DNA from: JANMGV01 sp037440405
Lineage (GTDB): Bacteria; Planctomycetota; Planctomycetia; Pirellulales; Pirellulaceae
Length of the DNA stretch: 64,000 nt
Direction: 5' to 3'
NCBI GenBank assembly: GCA_037440405.1
Contig: JBBIUE010000016.1
Coordinates: 1-64,000 of the forward strand
Shown here: positions 9,701 to 18,042 of the stretch, piece after piece
Layout: each line of letters begins with the position of its first letter
Position numbering within the stretch: position 1 is the stretch's first letter
Notes under the pieces: generated by a model
Seen by the model: the letters and a program-made list of their open reading frames with translations, nothing else
Told to the model about the DNA's origin: nothing
Database searches by the model: none
Made by a program: the position numbers and the translations under genes

Positions 9701-9948
9701 GCAGCAATCGCCGAATCTCGTATATCGAGTCGCAAGTCCGCCTCGCGACGATTCGCGTCCGGACCATGGCAGAAGAAGCATTTGTCAGACAGGATGGTTC
9801 GAATATGCCTGTTGAATGAAATGCGCTCTGAGGGAACGATCGGGTCGGACGAATCCTGGGCAACCGATGCGGTACTGATCGCTAGTTGTGCCCAAGCCAC
9901 GAGAAGTGCGGTTTTATGTTGAAAGGCGCCTCGAAGTGATCGGACCAT
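6718..9948 (-). CDS. PSCyt1-DUF1549-LamG-DUF1553 secreted cytochrome protein
   Basis: About 1076 residues in the standard planctomycete order. An N-terminal signal peptide is followed by a cytochrome c-like PSCyt1 domain with the haem motif CFFCHGPD and a distal methionine region (VRMPPLHAK). DUF1549 follows (RLSFDLTGLPPS, WATDWLDVARYADS), with CARCHDHKFDPI as a second CxxCH. A concanavalin A-like/LamG domain then lies in the middle (FSVSLWLSIPSH, WHHVVVTYDG, YIDGKL), and DUF1553 closes the protein (RVTVNRFWQSIFG, RHRRSLYT-like and FDAPRR segments). The protein probably acts outside the cytoplasmic membrane in electron transfer linked to breakdown of a bound polymer; the LamG part may bind carbohydrate. 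The start at ATG 9948 gives a clean signal peptide; TTG at 9969 is possible. It overlaps the DUF1501 gene by four bases. Confidence 0.9.
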   Translation of the reverse strand: MVRSLRGAFQHKTALLVAWAQLAISTASVAQDSSDPIVPSERISFNRHIRTILSDKCFFCHGPDANRREADLRLDIRDSAIAASAIVPGEPEHSELLVRITSKDEEVRMPPLHAKLPPVSEQEAELIRRWIAEGAEYEQHWSFEPLVPVHSDQPSRDFIDLPIREELQRRGKQPQQTASRETLIRRLSFDLTGLPPSTEEVRAFITDDREDAYERLVDRLLQSEHFGERWATDWLDVARYADSFGFQVDRDRDVWVWRDWVIQAFQTNMPFDQFLTWQLAGDLLPHATRDQVLATAFNRLHQQEAEGGSVEEEYRVEYVCDRVQTFATAFLGLTFECARCHDHKFDPITQRDYYGLFAMFQNIDEAGLYSYFTLSPPTPTLALPSEIEEARCNELQKAVCELEKRSEQIRAERRSSFDERLRDERPSHSSEQAEETISTSSDPRGASWLSLAQANEIARLSFDEIAGDRFTNQIREDQPAFLRGENQLVDGRFGKAVEFTGDDPVDLSIGNFGRHQAFSVSLWLSIPSHYDRAVVFHRSRAWTDAASRGYELLILDGRLQWSLIHFWPGNAISIASKDVLTTNDWHHVVVTYDGSSRASGLSIYIDGKLASTEVVKDSLTKEITGGGGDNIAIGERFRDRGLKKGKIDEFRVFQSRLVELEVLSLFDSEASQSNVTFAHRSLDATSRDQRYNVYLERQDEVWRQHLSDLEKARLELFGVQDAIAEMMVMEELPKSKPAFILVRGEYDKRGDAVEAATPAFLPPMPDDLPKNRLGLAKWLTSSQHPLTARVTVNRFWQSIFGMGLVRTSEDFGSQGSKPIYQNVLDRLAFDFIDHGWDIKRLLKIMVMSETYRQRSVSDRESMIDDPENEWLARGPRFRLSAEMIRDQALAVSGLLDRSIGGPPVYPFEMTEAFRPATVSSGSGAHRRSLYTRWQRTSPPPAMLTFDAPRRAVCIAKRERTDTPLQAMVLLNGVQHLEAARKFAERLCSNPDLDQKGRVEEAFLACLSRLPSEGEIDIVSRLLQEQRQVFERDRNAADRYTSIGVVPRDNSIDIVELAAYTTFVQMLFAHDEAVVKR

Positions 9949-10183
9949 TGGCGGGAGGTTTAGCGGCAAAGGTGGGATGGAGAGATTGATCAGTCTGTTA
10001 TCTATTCTATCTTAGCGACGCTTTCTGCGAATCTTCCGAGGTGTTGGGACGCAATGGAAACGCTTCGATATTGGAAATCTTCACCGAGAATCGCAACAGT
10101 TGTAACAAAAAACACCTCCGCCGGCGCGATTTTCTGGCAAACTGTGGGCCGACCAATCGGTTGACTGACTCCGAGATAGGAGT

Positions 10184-10411
10184 TCAGATTGCGACTCTGT
10201 GCTCGTCCATTTGAACCTTTTTTCGCCCAAGGCAGCGAATTCGTAAGCCCATTCCGCCCTCCAAAATGGTTTTTGCCAGGGTGCGAGCGGAGATCGTCGT
10301 TTGGGCAAGCCAGGCAAATTGTTTCGCTTTATCAAGCTCTCCTGATTGTATCAAAGATTCGAATTTTTCCGGATTTGATGACTGATCTTGACTTCCAAAT
10401 GACGAAGACAT
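10184..10411 (-). CDS. Possible small protein, unknown
   Basis: A minus-strand frame of about 75 residues beginning MSSSFGSQDQ. Its composition looks protein-like: an amphipathic, charged segment (PEKFESLIQSGELDKAKQFA) that could be helical and resembles a helix-turn-helix of a TPR, then a basic C-terminus with GLRIRCLGRKK. No signal peptide, membrane helix or known family is seen. There is no clear Shine-Dalgarno; an ATG at 10420 in the same frame is an alternative start. It sits alone in the divergent region between the PSCyt1 and secretin genes, transcribed away from the secretin. It may be a chance frame. Confidence 0.3.
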   Translation of the reverse strand: MSSSFGSQDQSSNPEKFESLIQSGELDKAKQFAWLAQTTISARTLAKTILEGGMGLRIRCLGRKKVQMDEHRVAI

Positions 10412-10523
10412 TATTCGCATGTTCACAGATTTGACATGTTGTGGATTTTGCATGTAGTTCGGTGAGACAGACCGTGCAAGGTCTTGGAATGCCGACCGGT
10501 TTACCAGCCACGGACACCGCGAA

Positions 10524-10530
10524 AAAGGAG
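10524..10530 (+). promoter_or_regulatory. Ribosome binding site that fixes a TTG start for the secretin
   Basis: AAAGGAG at 10524-10530 lies seven bases before TTG at 10538. There is no ATG in frame nearby, and translation from this TTG places a signal peptide directly at the N-terminus. Confidence 0.7.
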
Positions 10531-10537
10531 AGTCGCG

Positions 10538-13500
10538 TTGAAAGAGACAAACCCCCTCAGGAAACTTCGCTGGCTGTATCAGCACGCAGCCAAAGCGTCG
10601 CCAGTCGCTTGGTCGACGGGAGTCCTCCTAGCGACATCAATAATGTACCAATCGGCTGGTGCGCAGGCACCGGCTCCTGTTGTCACAGCTCAGGCAAGCG
10701 AGGCAAACTCCGGTGCATCCTGGGTAGACCAAGCGAGATTGCTGGTGGCACAGGGTCGATGGCAGGAAGCCGAGCAGGTCTTGGGACAAGCCGCACGAGA
10801 CAACTTAACGAGCGAGCAGCGCAAGAACCTGGAGGCGATGGCTCGACTCGTCGAGCTTGGCAAGCAGCCTGTGTCTCAAGCATGGGTTCGCGGGATGATG
10901 GAACAATCTCGCAATGCGATGAATGCAGGCACCCGAGACGTCGCACTTCAGTGCTTTGCTCGAGCGGCGGTCGACTGCCGACAAGTGCCAGAACTCCGCG
11001 ATGAACTGATGCAGACACGCGAATTCCTGTCAAAGACGGTCGATATCAATCAGGTCGATCAAGCGGTTCGCAACTGGCAAAACAGCCAACCAAACAAGAA
11101 CGTGGCTGCAGCCTCGACCGATACCCGTTCGAACCTAGCGGTACCACCTAGCTTGATGGCTCAGTCATCCGAACGAGCGAGCCTGAGCGACGTTCAACCG
11201 AACCGAGATCAAGCGTCCGCTTTGAGTGTCCAAGCCAAACTTGCACTTGACCAGGGCGATGTTGCCACGGCTCGAAAACTGATCGATCGAGCGTTGGCAA
11301 TGAACGTTCCAGACAGTGAGTTCAAACTGTCACAGGTCCGTCCGTGGCAGATCGCTATGGAGGTCGAGCGTGTCGAACGACAACGAGGCATTCAACCAAC
11401 GCCTTCCAGCCAGGTCGTTCAGGCTTCTGGCCAACAGGCAGTCGTTTCCCCAGCCATGGCCGATCCGTCCGTTGGTGGAACCGTTCGCCAGGGGGTCTTC
11501 TCCCCCACTTCGGACTCGACTCGAGTGGCACAGGCACAGGGCGAAGTTCCCCTGCCTAGTTTGCGCGGTGGAATTGGTGGCACAGGTCAAGGCGAACTTC
11601 TGTATCGCCAGGGATTGGAAGCCTTGTCCGCCAACGACCGCAATCGAGCGATCGAACTCTTCAAACAAGCTTGGAAGTATGAAGCGGAACTCGATCCTTC
11701 GATGCGCAACCAGCTCAAGGATAAGTTGCTCTTGATGAGTGCGAACTCAGCAACGCAGTCGGGACGCACTCCGGAAGAAATCGTGCCGATGGATGCTGCG
11801 AGCCAAGAACAGCGTGCGCTGCAGCAGAAGATGTATCGCGAGGTGACAGGGGAAATCGTCGAAGCCGAACGGATGGTTGCGAACGACAATAATCCGATCG
11901 CTGCTCTCGAGCGACTCCAAATGCTGCGAATCCGAGTGAACAGCGCTCAGGTTGACGGCAACTTCCGCGTACAGATGCTGACCATGATTGATCGTGTGGC
12001 GAACAATGTTCAGTCCTACATCGATCAAAATCGCGTGATGATCGAGTTGGATCAACGCAATCGCTTGATCGAAGATGGTAATGAAAAAGCCGTCGCCGAT
12101 CGCAAAGCTCTCGATAAGGAAATCGAGAACATGGTTTCGGAATTTAATGACCTGATCAAGAAGGGCATGTACCCCGAAGCTGAGATCGTCGCAAAGAAAG
12201 TAGGAGAACTTGATCCGAATTCCGTCATCGCTTCCGTGCTCTACCAGAATGCCAAGCAAGCTCGTCGCATCCACGAGGAGAGTTCGCTTCGCAATCGCAA
12301 AGAGGAAATGACGGCCGATGCCTGGAATAGCGTCTACGAATCCGCGATTCCGATGGATGATCGGAATCCGTATCAGATGCCTGCGAACTGGGCGTCCCTC
12401 CGTCGCATGCGAGACAAGTATTCTGGCGATGGCGATTACCGACTTTCTGTTGAAGAAAAGCGAATTCGCGAGAAGCTCGTTGAGCCGATCGTTGTATCTT
12501 TCGACAAGCGACCTCTTTCGCAAGTCATCAAGACGATCGCGGAGATGGCGGATATTTCTATCGCTATCGATCAGCAGGGACTGGCCGTGGAAGGGATGAC
12601 CAGCGATACCATGGTCACGCTCGACATCGGGTCGCGTCCGATCCAACTGAAGAGCGCGCTTCGACTGATGCTGGAGCCTCTCCATTTAACCTACGTTATC
12701 GAAGATGACGTGATGCGGATCACCAGCAAACAAGCTGCTGATCGTCCAACCATTCGACGCACCTACTCGGTTAAGGACTTGATCATCCCGATTCCGAACT
12801 TCACTGTCGACTACAACTCAGGGCTTGCGGGAGCACTCCGCTCTGCCTACATGAATCAAGGGCATCAGTTGTTGGTTCAGACGCAAATGCAGAAATCCGG
12901 AATGGGTGGCATGGGAGCGACGACCAATCAATTGGCAAGCTTGGATCCAAGCATGAACGTCTTGGGCCAAATGGGTATGGGTATTCCAGTTGGAGGCCCC
13001 GGCGGAGTACCTGGTGCATTTGGACCTGGCATGCCGATGGGCGCAGGAGGACCACCGTTGTCAGGATTCCCTCAAGGCAATCCATTCGGTTCCGGTGCTC
13101 CTGCAGGCGGTCTGGGCGGTGTCAGTCGCGCTGACTTCACGGAACTGATCGAGTTGATTCAGAACACCATTCCTGGCCGTTGGGAAGAACAAACCGATAC
13201 GATTGAGCCCTTTCCAAGCGTACTCAGCATCGTCGTGTCGGCACCACAGGAAACGCATGAAGCAATCGCCGATCTGCTTCAAACACTGCGTCGGTTGCAG
13301 AACTTGCAGGTCACGATCGAAGTTCGCTTCATCACCTTGACCGACAACTTCTTCGAGCGAATTGGCGTGGATTTCGATTTCAACATCGATGACAATGTTC
13401 GGGCGATTCCGCCGGAAGATCGTGGCCCCAGCGCTACCATCGGTTTGAACCAAGACGGGACACCAACGGCTGACCTGGACTTGAGATTCCGCCAAAACAG

Positions 13501-14266
13501 CTTCCGTACCTCAACGCCTCCTTTCGGTAACTTCGATGCAGGTTCGGCAGCCCAATTCGGCTTTGCCATCTTGAGCGACCTCGAACTGTTCTTCCTTATC
13601 GAAGCCGCTCAAGGGGATACACGAACGAACGTCATGCAGGCTCCCAAAGTCACCATGTTCGACGGTCAAGTTGCATCGGTTCTTGACTTTGCATCGCGAC
13701 CCTTCGTGATTAGCTTACAGCCGATCGTCGGGGACTTTGCGGTAGCGCAGCAACCGATCATCGTGGTCCTGAACGATGGTACGCAGTTGAGTGTTCAATC
13801 GGTAGTCTCACCCGATAAGCGGTTCGTGCGAATGACGCTTGTCCCGATGTTCACCCGAATCGAAGATGCTGACCGTACCTTCACCTTCGAAGGAACGGTA
13901 ACCAGCAAATCTGGAACAAACGTCCTCAATCCAGATGGATCACTTTCCGGTTCCAAGAACGACGAAGAGGTTACTCGTACTGGTACGACCGTTCAGTTGC
14001 CAACGCTTGGAACGACCAGCGTTCAAACGACGGTTACGGTTCCAGACGGTGGAACGATCCTGTTGGGTGGCATCAAACGACTTCGGGAAGGCCGAGTCGA
14101 ACGCGGCGTGCCGTTTCTCAACAAGATCCCTTACGTCAGCCGGTTGTTCAAGAACGTTGGGATCGGTCGCGAAACCTCATCACTCATGATGGTGGTCACT
14201 CCGCGAATCATCATTCCAGAAGAGGAAGAAGAGCGAGCCTTGGGCACGAGCACGTTCGCGCCGTAA
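10538..14266 (+). CDS. Secretin (type II/III secretion GspD-like) with N-terminal repeat region
   Basis: About 1242 residues, well above the usual 650-700 of GspD. After a signal peptide ending near SAGAQA there is a long alpha-helical/TPR-like region (residues about 50-640) with repeats such as ARLLVAQGRWQEAEQVLGQA. An STN/N0-type domain follows (VVSFDKRPLSQVIKTIAEMA), then a Gly/Met/Pro-rich linker near residues 790-860. Next comes an N1-type domain (SVLSIVVSAPQETHEAIADL) and the C-terminal secretin domain with VPDGGTILLGGIK and VPFLNKIPYVSRLFKN, the signature of the outer-membrane ring. It should form a gated multimeric channel in the outer membrane. No other type II secretion or pilus gene is nearby. 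The start codon is TTG. The gene ends just before a strong terminator, so it is probably a single transcription unit. Confidence 0.88.
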   Translation: MKETNPLRKLRWLYQHAAKASPVAWSTGVLLATSIMYQSAGAQAPAPVVTAQASEANSGASWVDQARLLVAQGRWQEAEQVLGQAARDNLTSEQRKNLEAMARLVELGKQPVSQAWVRGMMEQSRNAMNAGTRDVALQCFARAAVDCRQVPELRDELMQTREFLSKTVDINQVDQAVRNWQNSQPNKNVAAASTDTRSNLAVPPSLMAQSSERASLSDVQPNRDQASALSVQAKLALDQGDVATARKLIDRALAMNVPDSEFKLSQVRPWQIAMEVERVERQRGIQPTPSSQVVQASGQQAVVSPAMADPSVGGTVRQGVFSPTSDSTRVAQAQGEVPLPSLRGGIGGTGQGELLYRQGLEALSANDRNRAIELFKQAWKYEAELDPSMRNQLKDKLLLMSANSATQSGRTPEEIVPMDAASQEQRALQQKMYREVTGEIVEAERMVANDNNPIAALERLQMLRIRVNSAQVDGNFRVQMLTMIDRVANNVQSYIDQNRVMIELDQRNRLIEDGNEKAVADRKALDKEIENMVSEFNDLIKKGMYPEAEIVAKKVGELDPNSVIASVLYQNAKQARRIHEESSLRNRKEEMTADAWNSVYESAIPMDDRNPYQMPANWASLRRMRDKYSGDGDYRLSVEEKRIREKLVEPIVVSFDKRPLSQVIKTIAEMADISIAIDQQGLAVEGMTSDTMVTLDIGSRPIQLKSALRLMLEPLHLTYVIEDDVMRITSKQAADRPTIRRTYSVKDLIIPIPNFTVDYNSGLAGALRSAYMNQGHQLLVQTQMQKSGMGGMGATTNQLASLDPSMNVLGQMGMGIPVGGPGGVPGAFGPGMPMGAGGPPLSGFPQGNPFGSGAPAGGLGGVSRADFTELIELIQNTIPGRWEEQTDTIEPFPSVLSIVVSAPQETHEAIADLLQTLRRLQNLQVTIEVRFITLTDNFFERIGVDFDFNIDDNVRAIPPEDRGPSATIGLNQDGTPTADLDLRFRQNSFRTSTPPFGNFDAGSAAQFGFAILSDLELFFLIEAAQGDTRTNVMQAPKVTMFDGQVASVLDFASRPFVISLQPIVGDFAVAQQPIIVVLNDGTQLSVQSVVSPDKRFVRMTLVPMFTRIEDADRTFTFEGTVTSKSGTNVLNPDGSLSGSKNDEEVTRTGTTVQLPTLGTTSVQTTVTVPDGGTILLGGIKRLREGRVERGVPFLNKIPYVSRLFKNVGIGRETSSLMMVVTPRIIIPEEEEERALGTSTFAP

Positions 14267-14297
14267 GCAAGTCGGAACGTTTTCGATCATCAGACCG

Positions 14298-14334
14298 AAG
14301 GTCGCGAGTTCAAATGAACTCGCGACCTTTTTTT
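14298..14334 (+). terminator. Intrinsic terminator after the secretin gene
   Basis: A perfect inverted repeat of 15 bases (14298-14312 with 14315-14329, rich in GTCGCGAG pairs) forms a hairpin with a very small loop, followed by a run of T to 14334. It starts 32 bases after the secretin stop codon. This is the strongest Rho-independent terminator I can see in the window. Confidence 0.93.
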
Positions 14335-14454
14335 ATGGAATCAGTCCAAAACCAAGGTCTTGTCTAGTCGAATTCGATTGTCAAGTCGTTAGAATGTGCT
14401 GGCAAAACCGAAAGAGTTTTTGATTTGCTTCGAAACCTTGACAGGAACATTGGA

Positions 14455-15318
14455 ATGAAGTCTTGGCCAATTGGAGTATTCACAAGCGTTGATGCTGGAC
14501 TCGGCGTCAAGCTGGAGGTCGCCCATGAGTTGGGGATTCCTACCATCCAATTGCACGCTCCACACCGCGAAACGCGAACTCCGGAAATGGCGACGAAGTT
14601 CGTGACTCGGATTGAAGAATTGGGAATTCGACTGACCTGCGTCTTCTGTGGCTTTAGTGGAGAAAGCTACGCGGATATTCCGACCGTGGAAAAAACGGTT
14701 GGGCTTGTCCCAGAGGAAACGCGAGCTGTTCGACTGCAGGAATCTCGCGAAATTTCCGATTTCGCGAGGCTTCTTGGTTGCGACGTTGTGGCGATGCATC
14801 TCGGGTTTGTCCCGCACGATACGACGTCCCAAGCTTACTCCCAGGTCATCGACGTGACACGAAGCATTTGTGACTACGTCGCGCGAAATGAGCAGAACCT
14901 CCATCTTGAAACGGGGCAAGAAACCGCTGATGCCCTCCTGCAGTTTTTGCGCGATGTTGATCGCCCTAATTTGTTCGTCAACTTTGATCCCGCGAACATG
15001 ATTTTGTATGGCACTGGTGATCCAATCGAAGCTCTACGAAAAGTCGGAGCCTACGTCCGAAGCGTCCATTGCAAAGACGGAATATGGAGCGATCAACCCG
15101 GCATCACATGGGGTCGTGAAGTCCCCTTGGGGGAAGGTCAGGTGGACATGCGTCAGTATTTGAAAACATTGAAGGAGATTGGATACTTGGGACCGCTGAC
15201 CATTGAACGCGAAATTCCTCAAGAACCCGAAAGGCAAAAGGCCGAGATTGGTGCTGCGGTTCGCTTGCTAGAGGAACTGCGACGAGAGCTGCTAACTTCC
15301 AAGAGTGGGGTGTCGTGA
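14455..15318 (+). CDS. Sugar phosphate isomerase/epimerase-like TIM-barrel protein
   Basis: About 287 residues of the AP endonuclease 2/xylose isomerase-like TIM barrel family. Supporting segments are GIPTIQLHAPH, DVVAMHLGFVPH, LHLETGQE (metal Glu), NLFVNFDPANM, YVRSVHCKDG (metal His-Lys-Asp) and the late IERE glutamate. These acidic and histidine residues bind the divalent metal used for aldose-ketose isomerisation or epimerisation. The particular sugar cannot be told. The start at ATG 14455 has AGGAA about nine bases upstream; a frame from 14425 adds ten residues without homology. The stop TGA overlaps the ATG of the DUF1080 gene (15318), so the two are translationally coupled. Together they suggest uptake and conversion of sugars released from oligosaccharides. 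Confidence 0.85.
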   Translation: MKSWPIGVFTSVDAGLGVKLEVAHELGIPTIQLHAPHRETRTPEMATKFVTRIEELGIRLTCVFCGFSGESYADIPTVEKTVGLVPEETRAVRLQESREISDFARLLGCDVVAMHLGFVPHDTTSQAYSQVIDVTRSICDYVARNEQNLHLETGQETADALLQFLRDVDRPNLFVNFDPANMILYGTGDPIEALRKVGAYVRSVHCKDGIWSDQPGITWGREVPLGEGQVDMRQYLKTLKEIGYLGPLTIEREIPQEPERQKAEIGAAVRLLEELRRELLTSKSGVS

Positions 15319-16709
15319 TGTTTCGATTGGATCGAGCGATGTCGACCAGCGGTGCATGGGTTCTCGGGTTGATCGTGGTATCAGCCGTGACCTGCCATTC
15401 CGAAGAGCCTTGGAAGGAGCTATTCAATGGAAAGGACTTGGCGGGATGGGTTTCCATCAATGTTGCTCCTGACACGTTCACGGCCAGGGAAGGCATGATT
15501 GTTTCAACAGGTTTCCCTACCGGCATGCTTCGCACTGATCGAATGTACGAAAACTTTGTCATTGAACTAGAGTGGCGACACATGAAGCCAGGAGGAAATG
15601 CGGGACTATTCCTTTGGGGTGACGGTCGAGCTTCCACAGGCATTCCTTTCGCTCGAGGAATTGAAGTGCAAATCCTCGACAATGCGTTCGATATACCAGG
15701 CAAAAACGAGTGGTTCACAACTCACGGTGACATTTTTCCAGTACACGGTGCTAGGATGAATCCTGTCGGAAGAATTGCTCAATCCGGCGTCCGGAGTTTT
15801 CCGACGGAGGAGCATTCCAAGAGTTCTCCGGAATGGAATCACTACCGAGTCGTTGCAAACGATGGGAATGTCGAATTGAGCGTCAATGGTATCCTTGTCA
15901 CACGTGGAGAATCCTGCTGGCCACGGAAAGGCTATATCTGTCTGGAATCCGAGGGGAGCGAATGCCATTTTCGGAATATTCGGATTCAGGAGTTGCCCTC
16001 GACGGGAGCCACTGAATCGGAAACTGCTTGGTCGGGCGACGGATTCGTCCCTCTCTTTACCGGAATTGATTTTCGCGGATGGAAGATTCCTCAAGGTGAC
16101 GGTGGGCATTGGAAAATTGTTGATGAAGTCATCGATTACGATGCCGAAAGCGAAGCCGATGGCGAGAAATCGCTTTGGTCTGAGCAAAGCTATCGGGACT
16201 TTGAACTGATCGTCGATTGGCGGATCAAGGAAACTCCTTATGTCAATCCAAACGCCTACAACATCCTTCCCAATGGCGATGAGGAATCCGACGAACGGGG
16301 TGTGCCGATCAAGATTGCCATTCCTGATTCCGATTCCGGAATCTTTTTGCGGGGAGATGGCAAGTTTCAAGTCAATATTTGGTGCTGGCCCGTTGGTTCC
16401 GGAGAGATGTACGGAGTGCGCACAGATCGAAGTATGCCCGCAGATGTTCGCGCCAGTGTTACTCCCAAGCAAAAAGCCGACCATCCAATCGGCGAATGGA
16501 ATCGCTTTGAGATCACCGTTCGAGGATCGACGGTAACGGTCGATCTTAACGGTGTTCGAATCGTCGAGAGTGCTCCGATTCCGGGGATGCCGGGTGAGGG
16601 CCCGATCGCATTGCAGCATCACGGAGCGAAACGAGATGGCCAATGGACCAGTCCGCCGTCCTTGGTACAGTTTCGCAACGTCATGATACGTGAGCTGAAT
16701 CCAGAGTAG
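15318..16709 (+). CDS. Two-domain DUF1080 (3-keto-disaccharide hydrolase) secreted protein
   Basis: About 463 residues with an N-terminal signal peptide (hydrophobic LGLIVVSAVTC then EEPW). Two DUF1080 units follow: WKELFNGKDLAGWVSIN with FVIELEWRHMKPGGNAGLFL, and FVPLFTGIDFRGWKIPQGDG with ELIVDWRIKE and DSGIFLRGDGKFQVNIW. Each is a concanavalin A-like jelly roll ending in a VQFRNVMIREL-type strand. Members of this family include 3-keto-glycoside hydrolases, and many act in the periplasm on glycans. The start overlaps the stop of the isomerase gene (GTGATG at 15315-15320); GTG 15315 would add one residue. Which of the two domains is catalytic cannot be told. The context supports extracytoplasmic sugar breakdown feeding the neighbouring isomerase. 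Confidence 0.87.
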   Translation: MFRLDRAMSTSGAWVLGLIVVSAVTCHSEEPWKELFNGKDLAGWVSINVAPDTFTAREGMIVSTGFPTGMLRTDRMYENFVIELEWRHMKPGGNAGLFLWGDGRASTGIPFARGIEVQILDNAFDIPGKNEWFTTHGDIFPVHGARMNPVGRIAQSGVRSFPTEEHSKSSPEWNHYRVVANDGNVELSVNGILVTRGESCWPRKGYICLESEGSECHFRNIRIQELPSTGATESETAWSGDGFVPLFTGIDFRGWKIPQGDGGHWKIVDEVIDYDAESEADGEKSLWSEQSYRDFELIVDWRIKETPYVNPNAYNILPNGDEESDERGVPIKIAIPDSDSGIFLRGDGKFQVNIWCWPVGSGEMYGVRTDRSMPADVRASVTPKQKADHPIGEWNRFEITVRGSTVTVDLNGVRIVESAPIPGMPGEGPIALQHHGAKRDGQWTSPPSLVQFRNVMIRELNPE

Positions 16710-16734
16710 TTGCCACTCGAAGGAAATGAATCAG

Positions 16735-18042
16735 ATGTCTGGTCGACGAAATTGTCCGCTCCTTGCTTCTTTCAGCATGGCTGTCTGTTCATGCTTGATG
16801 TCCTTGCTCATGTCGGTTGTTCCCAGGGCGGCGTTGGGATCGCCCGATCACTCGCAGGACCTGGATGCTTTCTTGAGCAGAGGGCAACTGGTCCAAGCCA
16901 ACGAGCATTTCAGCAAGCTGGCGATCGATGATGCCAAGGACTCGTCAGCCATCGTTGCTTTAGGAATCACGCAATTTCTGCAGGCGATCGAAGGACTCGG
17001 ACAATCAAATTATCGATACGGTTTGTTGAGCAAGTACGCTCGAATGCTGCCGATAGCTCGAATGCCTATCCCGATCAACTCGGACCCAGATGAAGTTTCG
17101 TATGAGGATATTCGAAGCATCATCTCCACCTTTCAGACGAAGCTCCGCGGTGCCGAAGAAACGCTTGCCAAACTGCCTGACGAACCAGTAAAGCTCAGTT
17201 TCTTTATCGGTCGGGTACGTCTGGATTTGAACAACGATGGTCTTCTGTCGGACCAGGAGACCCTTTGGCGCATCTTTGCCGAACTCAATTCGGGCATCGA
17301 CGAAAAGATGGCTTCGGACTTTTCGGTTGGCTTGGACAATGCCGATGTCGCTTGGTTGCGGGGGTATTGCCATGTCCTCATGGCTGCTTGCGATTTTGCC
17401 TTGGCCTACGATGAGCGAGACTTATTTGAACGTTGCGGACAACTGATTTTCCCCAGAATCCGTTCACCCTATCGAGTGTCGAAGATAAGCTCAGAAGATA
17501 ATGGCAATGATTTTGAATCGGAGATACTCGATGCAATCGCTGCGATTCACCTCCTTCGATTTCCGCTTCTCGACAAAACTCGAATGGCAAGTTGCCATGA
17601 ACATCTCTTGGCGATGGTGAGGCTGAGTCGGGAATCCTGGAAACACGCATTGGCCGAGACCGACAACGATCGTGAATGGATTCCCAATCCGAAACAGGAC
17701 AGCGTTCTGCGTCTTCGTACCAATCGTGACATGATCACTGGCTGGCATCGTGTACTAGATGAACTCGAATCCGTGCTTCAGGGGGAGAAGTTGATTCCAT
17801 TCTGGCGACTCTATGCGGCCAGCTTGATCCGCGGACAGATTGACGTTCCTGCCGAAGGTCTTGGTGTGAACTTGAAGACGTGGTTCTTGTCACCGAGCGA
17901 TTTTGATCTTGTGCTCCTGATTCATGGCTCGCAGTTGGAATCGTATTTGGAAGAAGGACCTCTCAGCACACCTGAGACTTGGGAGCAACTGACGCGCGTC
18001 TTTCAAGGTCAGTTCTTTGGCTTTGCAATCTGGTTCAATTGA
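16735..18042 (+). CDS. Unknown exported protein with one EF-hand-like loop
   Basis: About 435 residues, not recognised as a named family. The N-terminus is a signal peptide (basic SGRRN, then a hydrophobic stretch to ALGS). The rest looks mainly alpha-helical. One calcium-binding-like loop DLNNDGLLSDQE occurs near residue 165, the kind of short EF-hand signature common in planctomycete exported proteins. ATG 16735 is preferred over ATG 16726 because GAAGGA lies only a base or two before the latter but about ten bases before the former. It follows the DUF1080 gene by 25 bases and may be the last gene of that operon. Its 3' end overlaps the 3' end of the oppositely oriented kinase gene by 34 bases. 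Confidence 0.7.
   Translation: MSGRRNCPLLASFSMAVCSCLMSLLMSVVPRAALGSPDHSQDLDAFLSRGQLVQANEHFSKLAIDDAKDSSAIVALGITQFLQAIEGLGQSNYRYGLLSKYARMLPIARMPIPINSDPDEVSYEDIRSIISTFQTKLRGAEETLAKLPDEPVKLSFFIGRVRLDLNNDGLLSDQETLWRIFAELNSGIDEKMASDFSVGLDNADVAWLRGYCHVLMAACDFALAYDERDLFERCGQLIFPRIRSPYRVSKISSEDNGNDFESEILDAIAAIHLLRFPLLDKTRMASCHEHLLAMVRLSRESWKHALAETDNDREWIPNPKQDSVLRLRTNRDMITGWHRVLDELESVLQGEKLIPFWRLYAASLIRGQIDVPAEGLGVNLKTWFLSPSDFDLVLLIHGSQLESYLEEGPLSTPETWEQLTRVFQGQFFGFAIWFN

Larger units (their letters stand above)
9949..10537. other. Long divergent intergenic region upstream of the secretin gene
   Basis: This stretch of nearly 600 bases lies between the minus-strand PSCyt1 gene and the plus-strand secretin gene and should contain both promoters. 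The only possible gene seen is a short minus-strand frame at 10184-10411, listed separately. I recognise no tRNA, terminator or repeat. Confidence 0.5.

Noticed and set aside
11747..12685. Open frame of 312 codons antisense to the secretin gene
   Set aside because: It lies entirely opposite a well-supported gene and its composition is that of a reverse-strand shadow.
15606..16643. Open frame of 345 codons antisense to the DUF1080 gene
   Set aside because: The plus-strand DUF1080 domains are clear; the opposite frame shows no motif.
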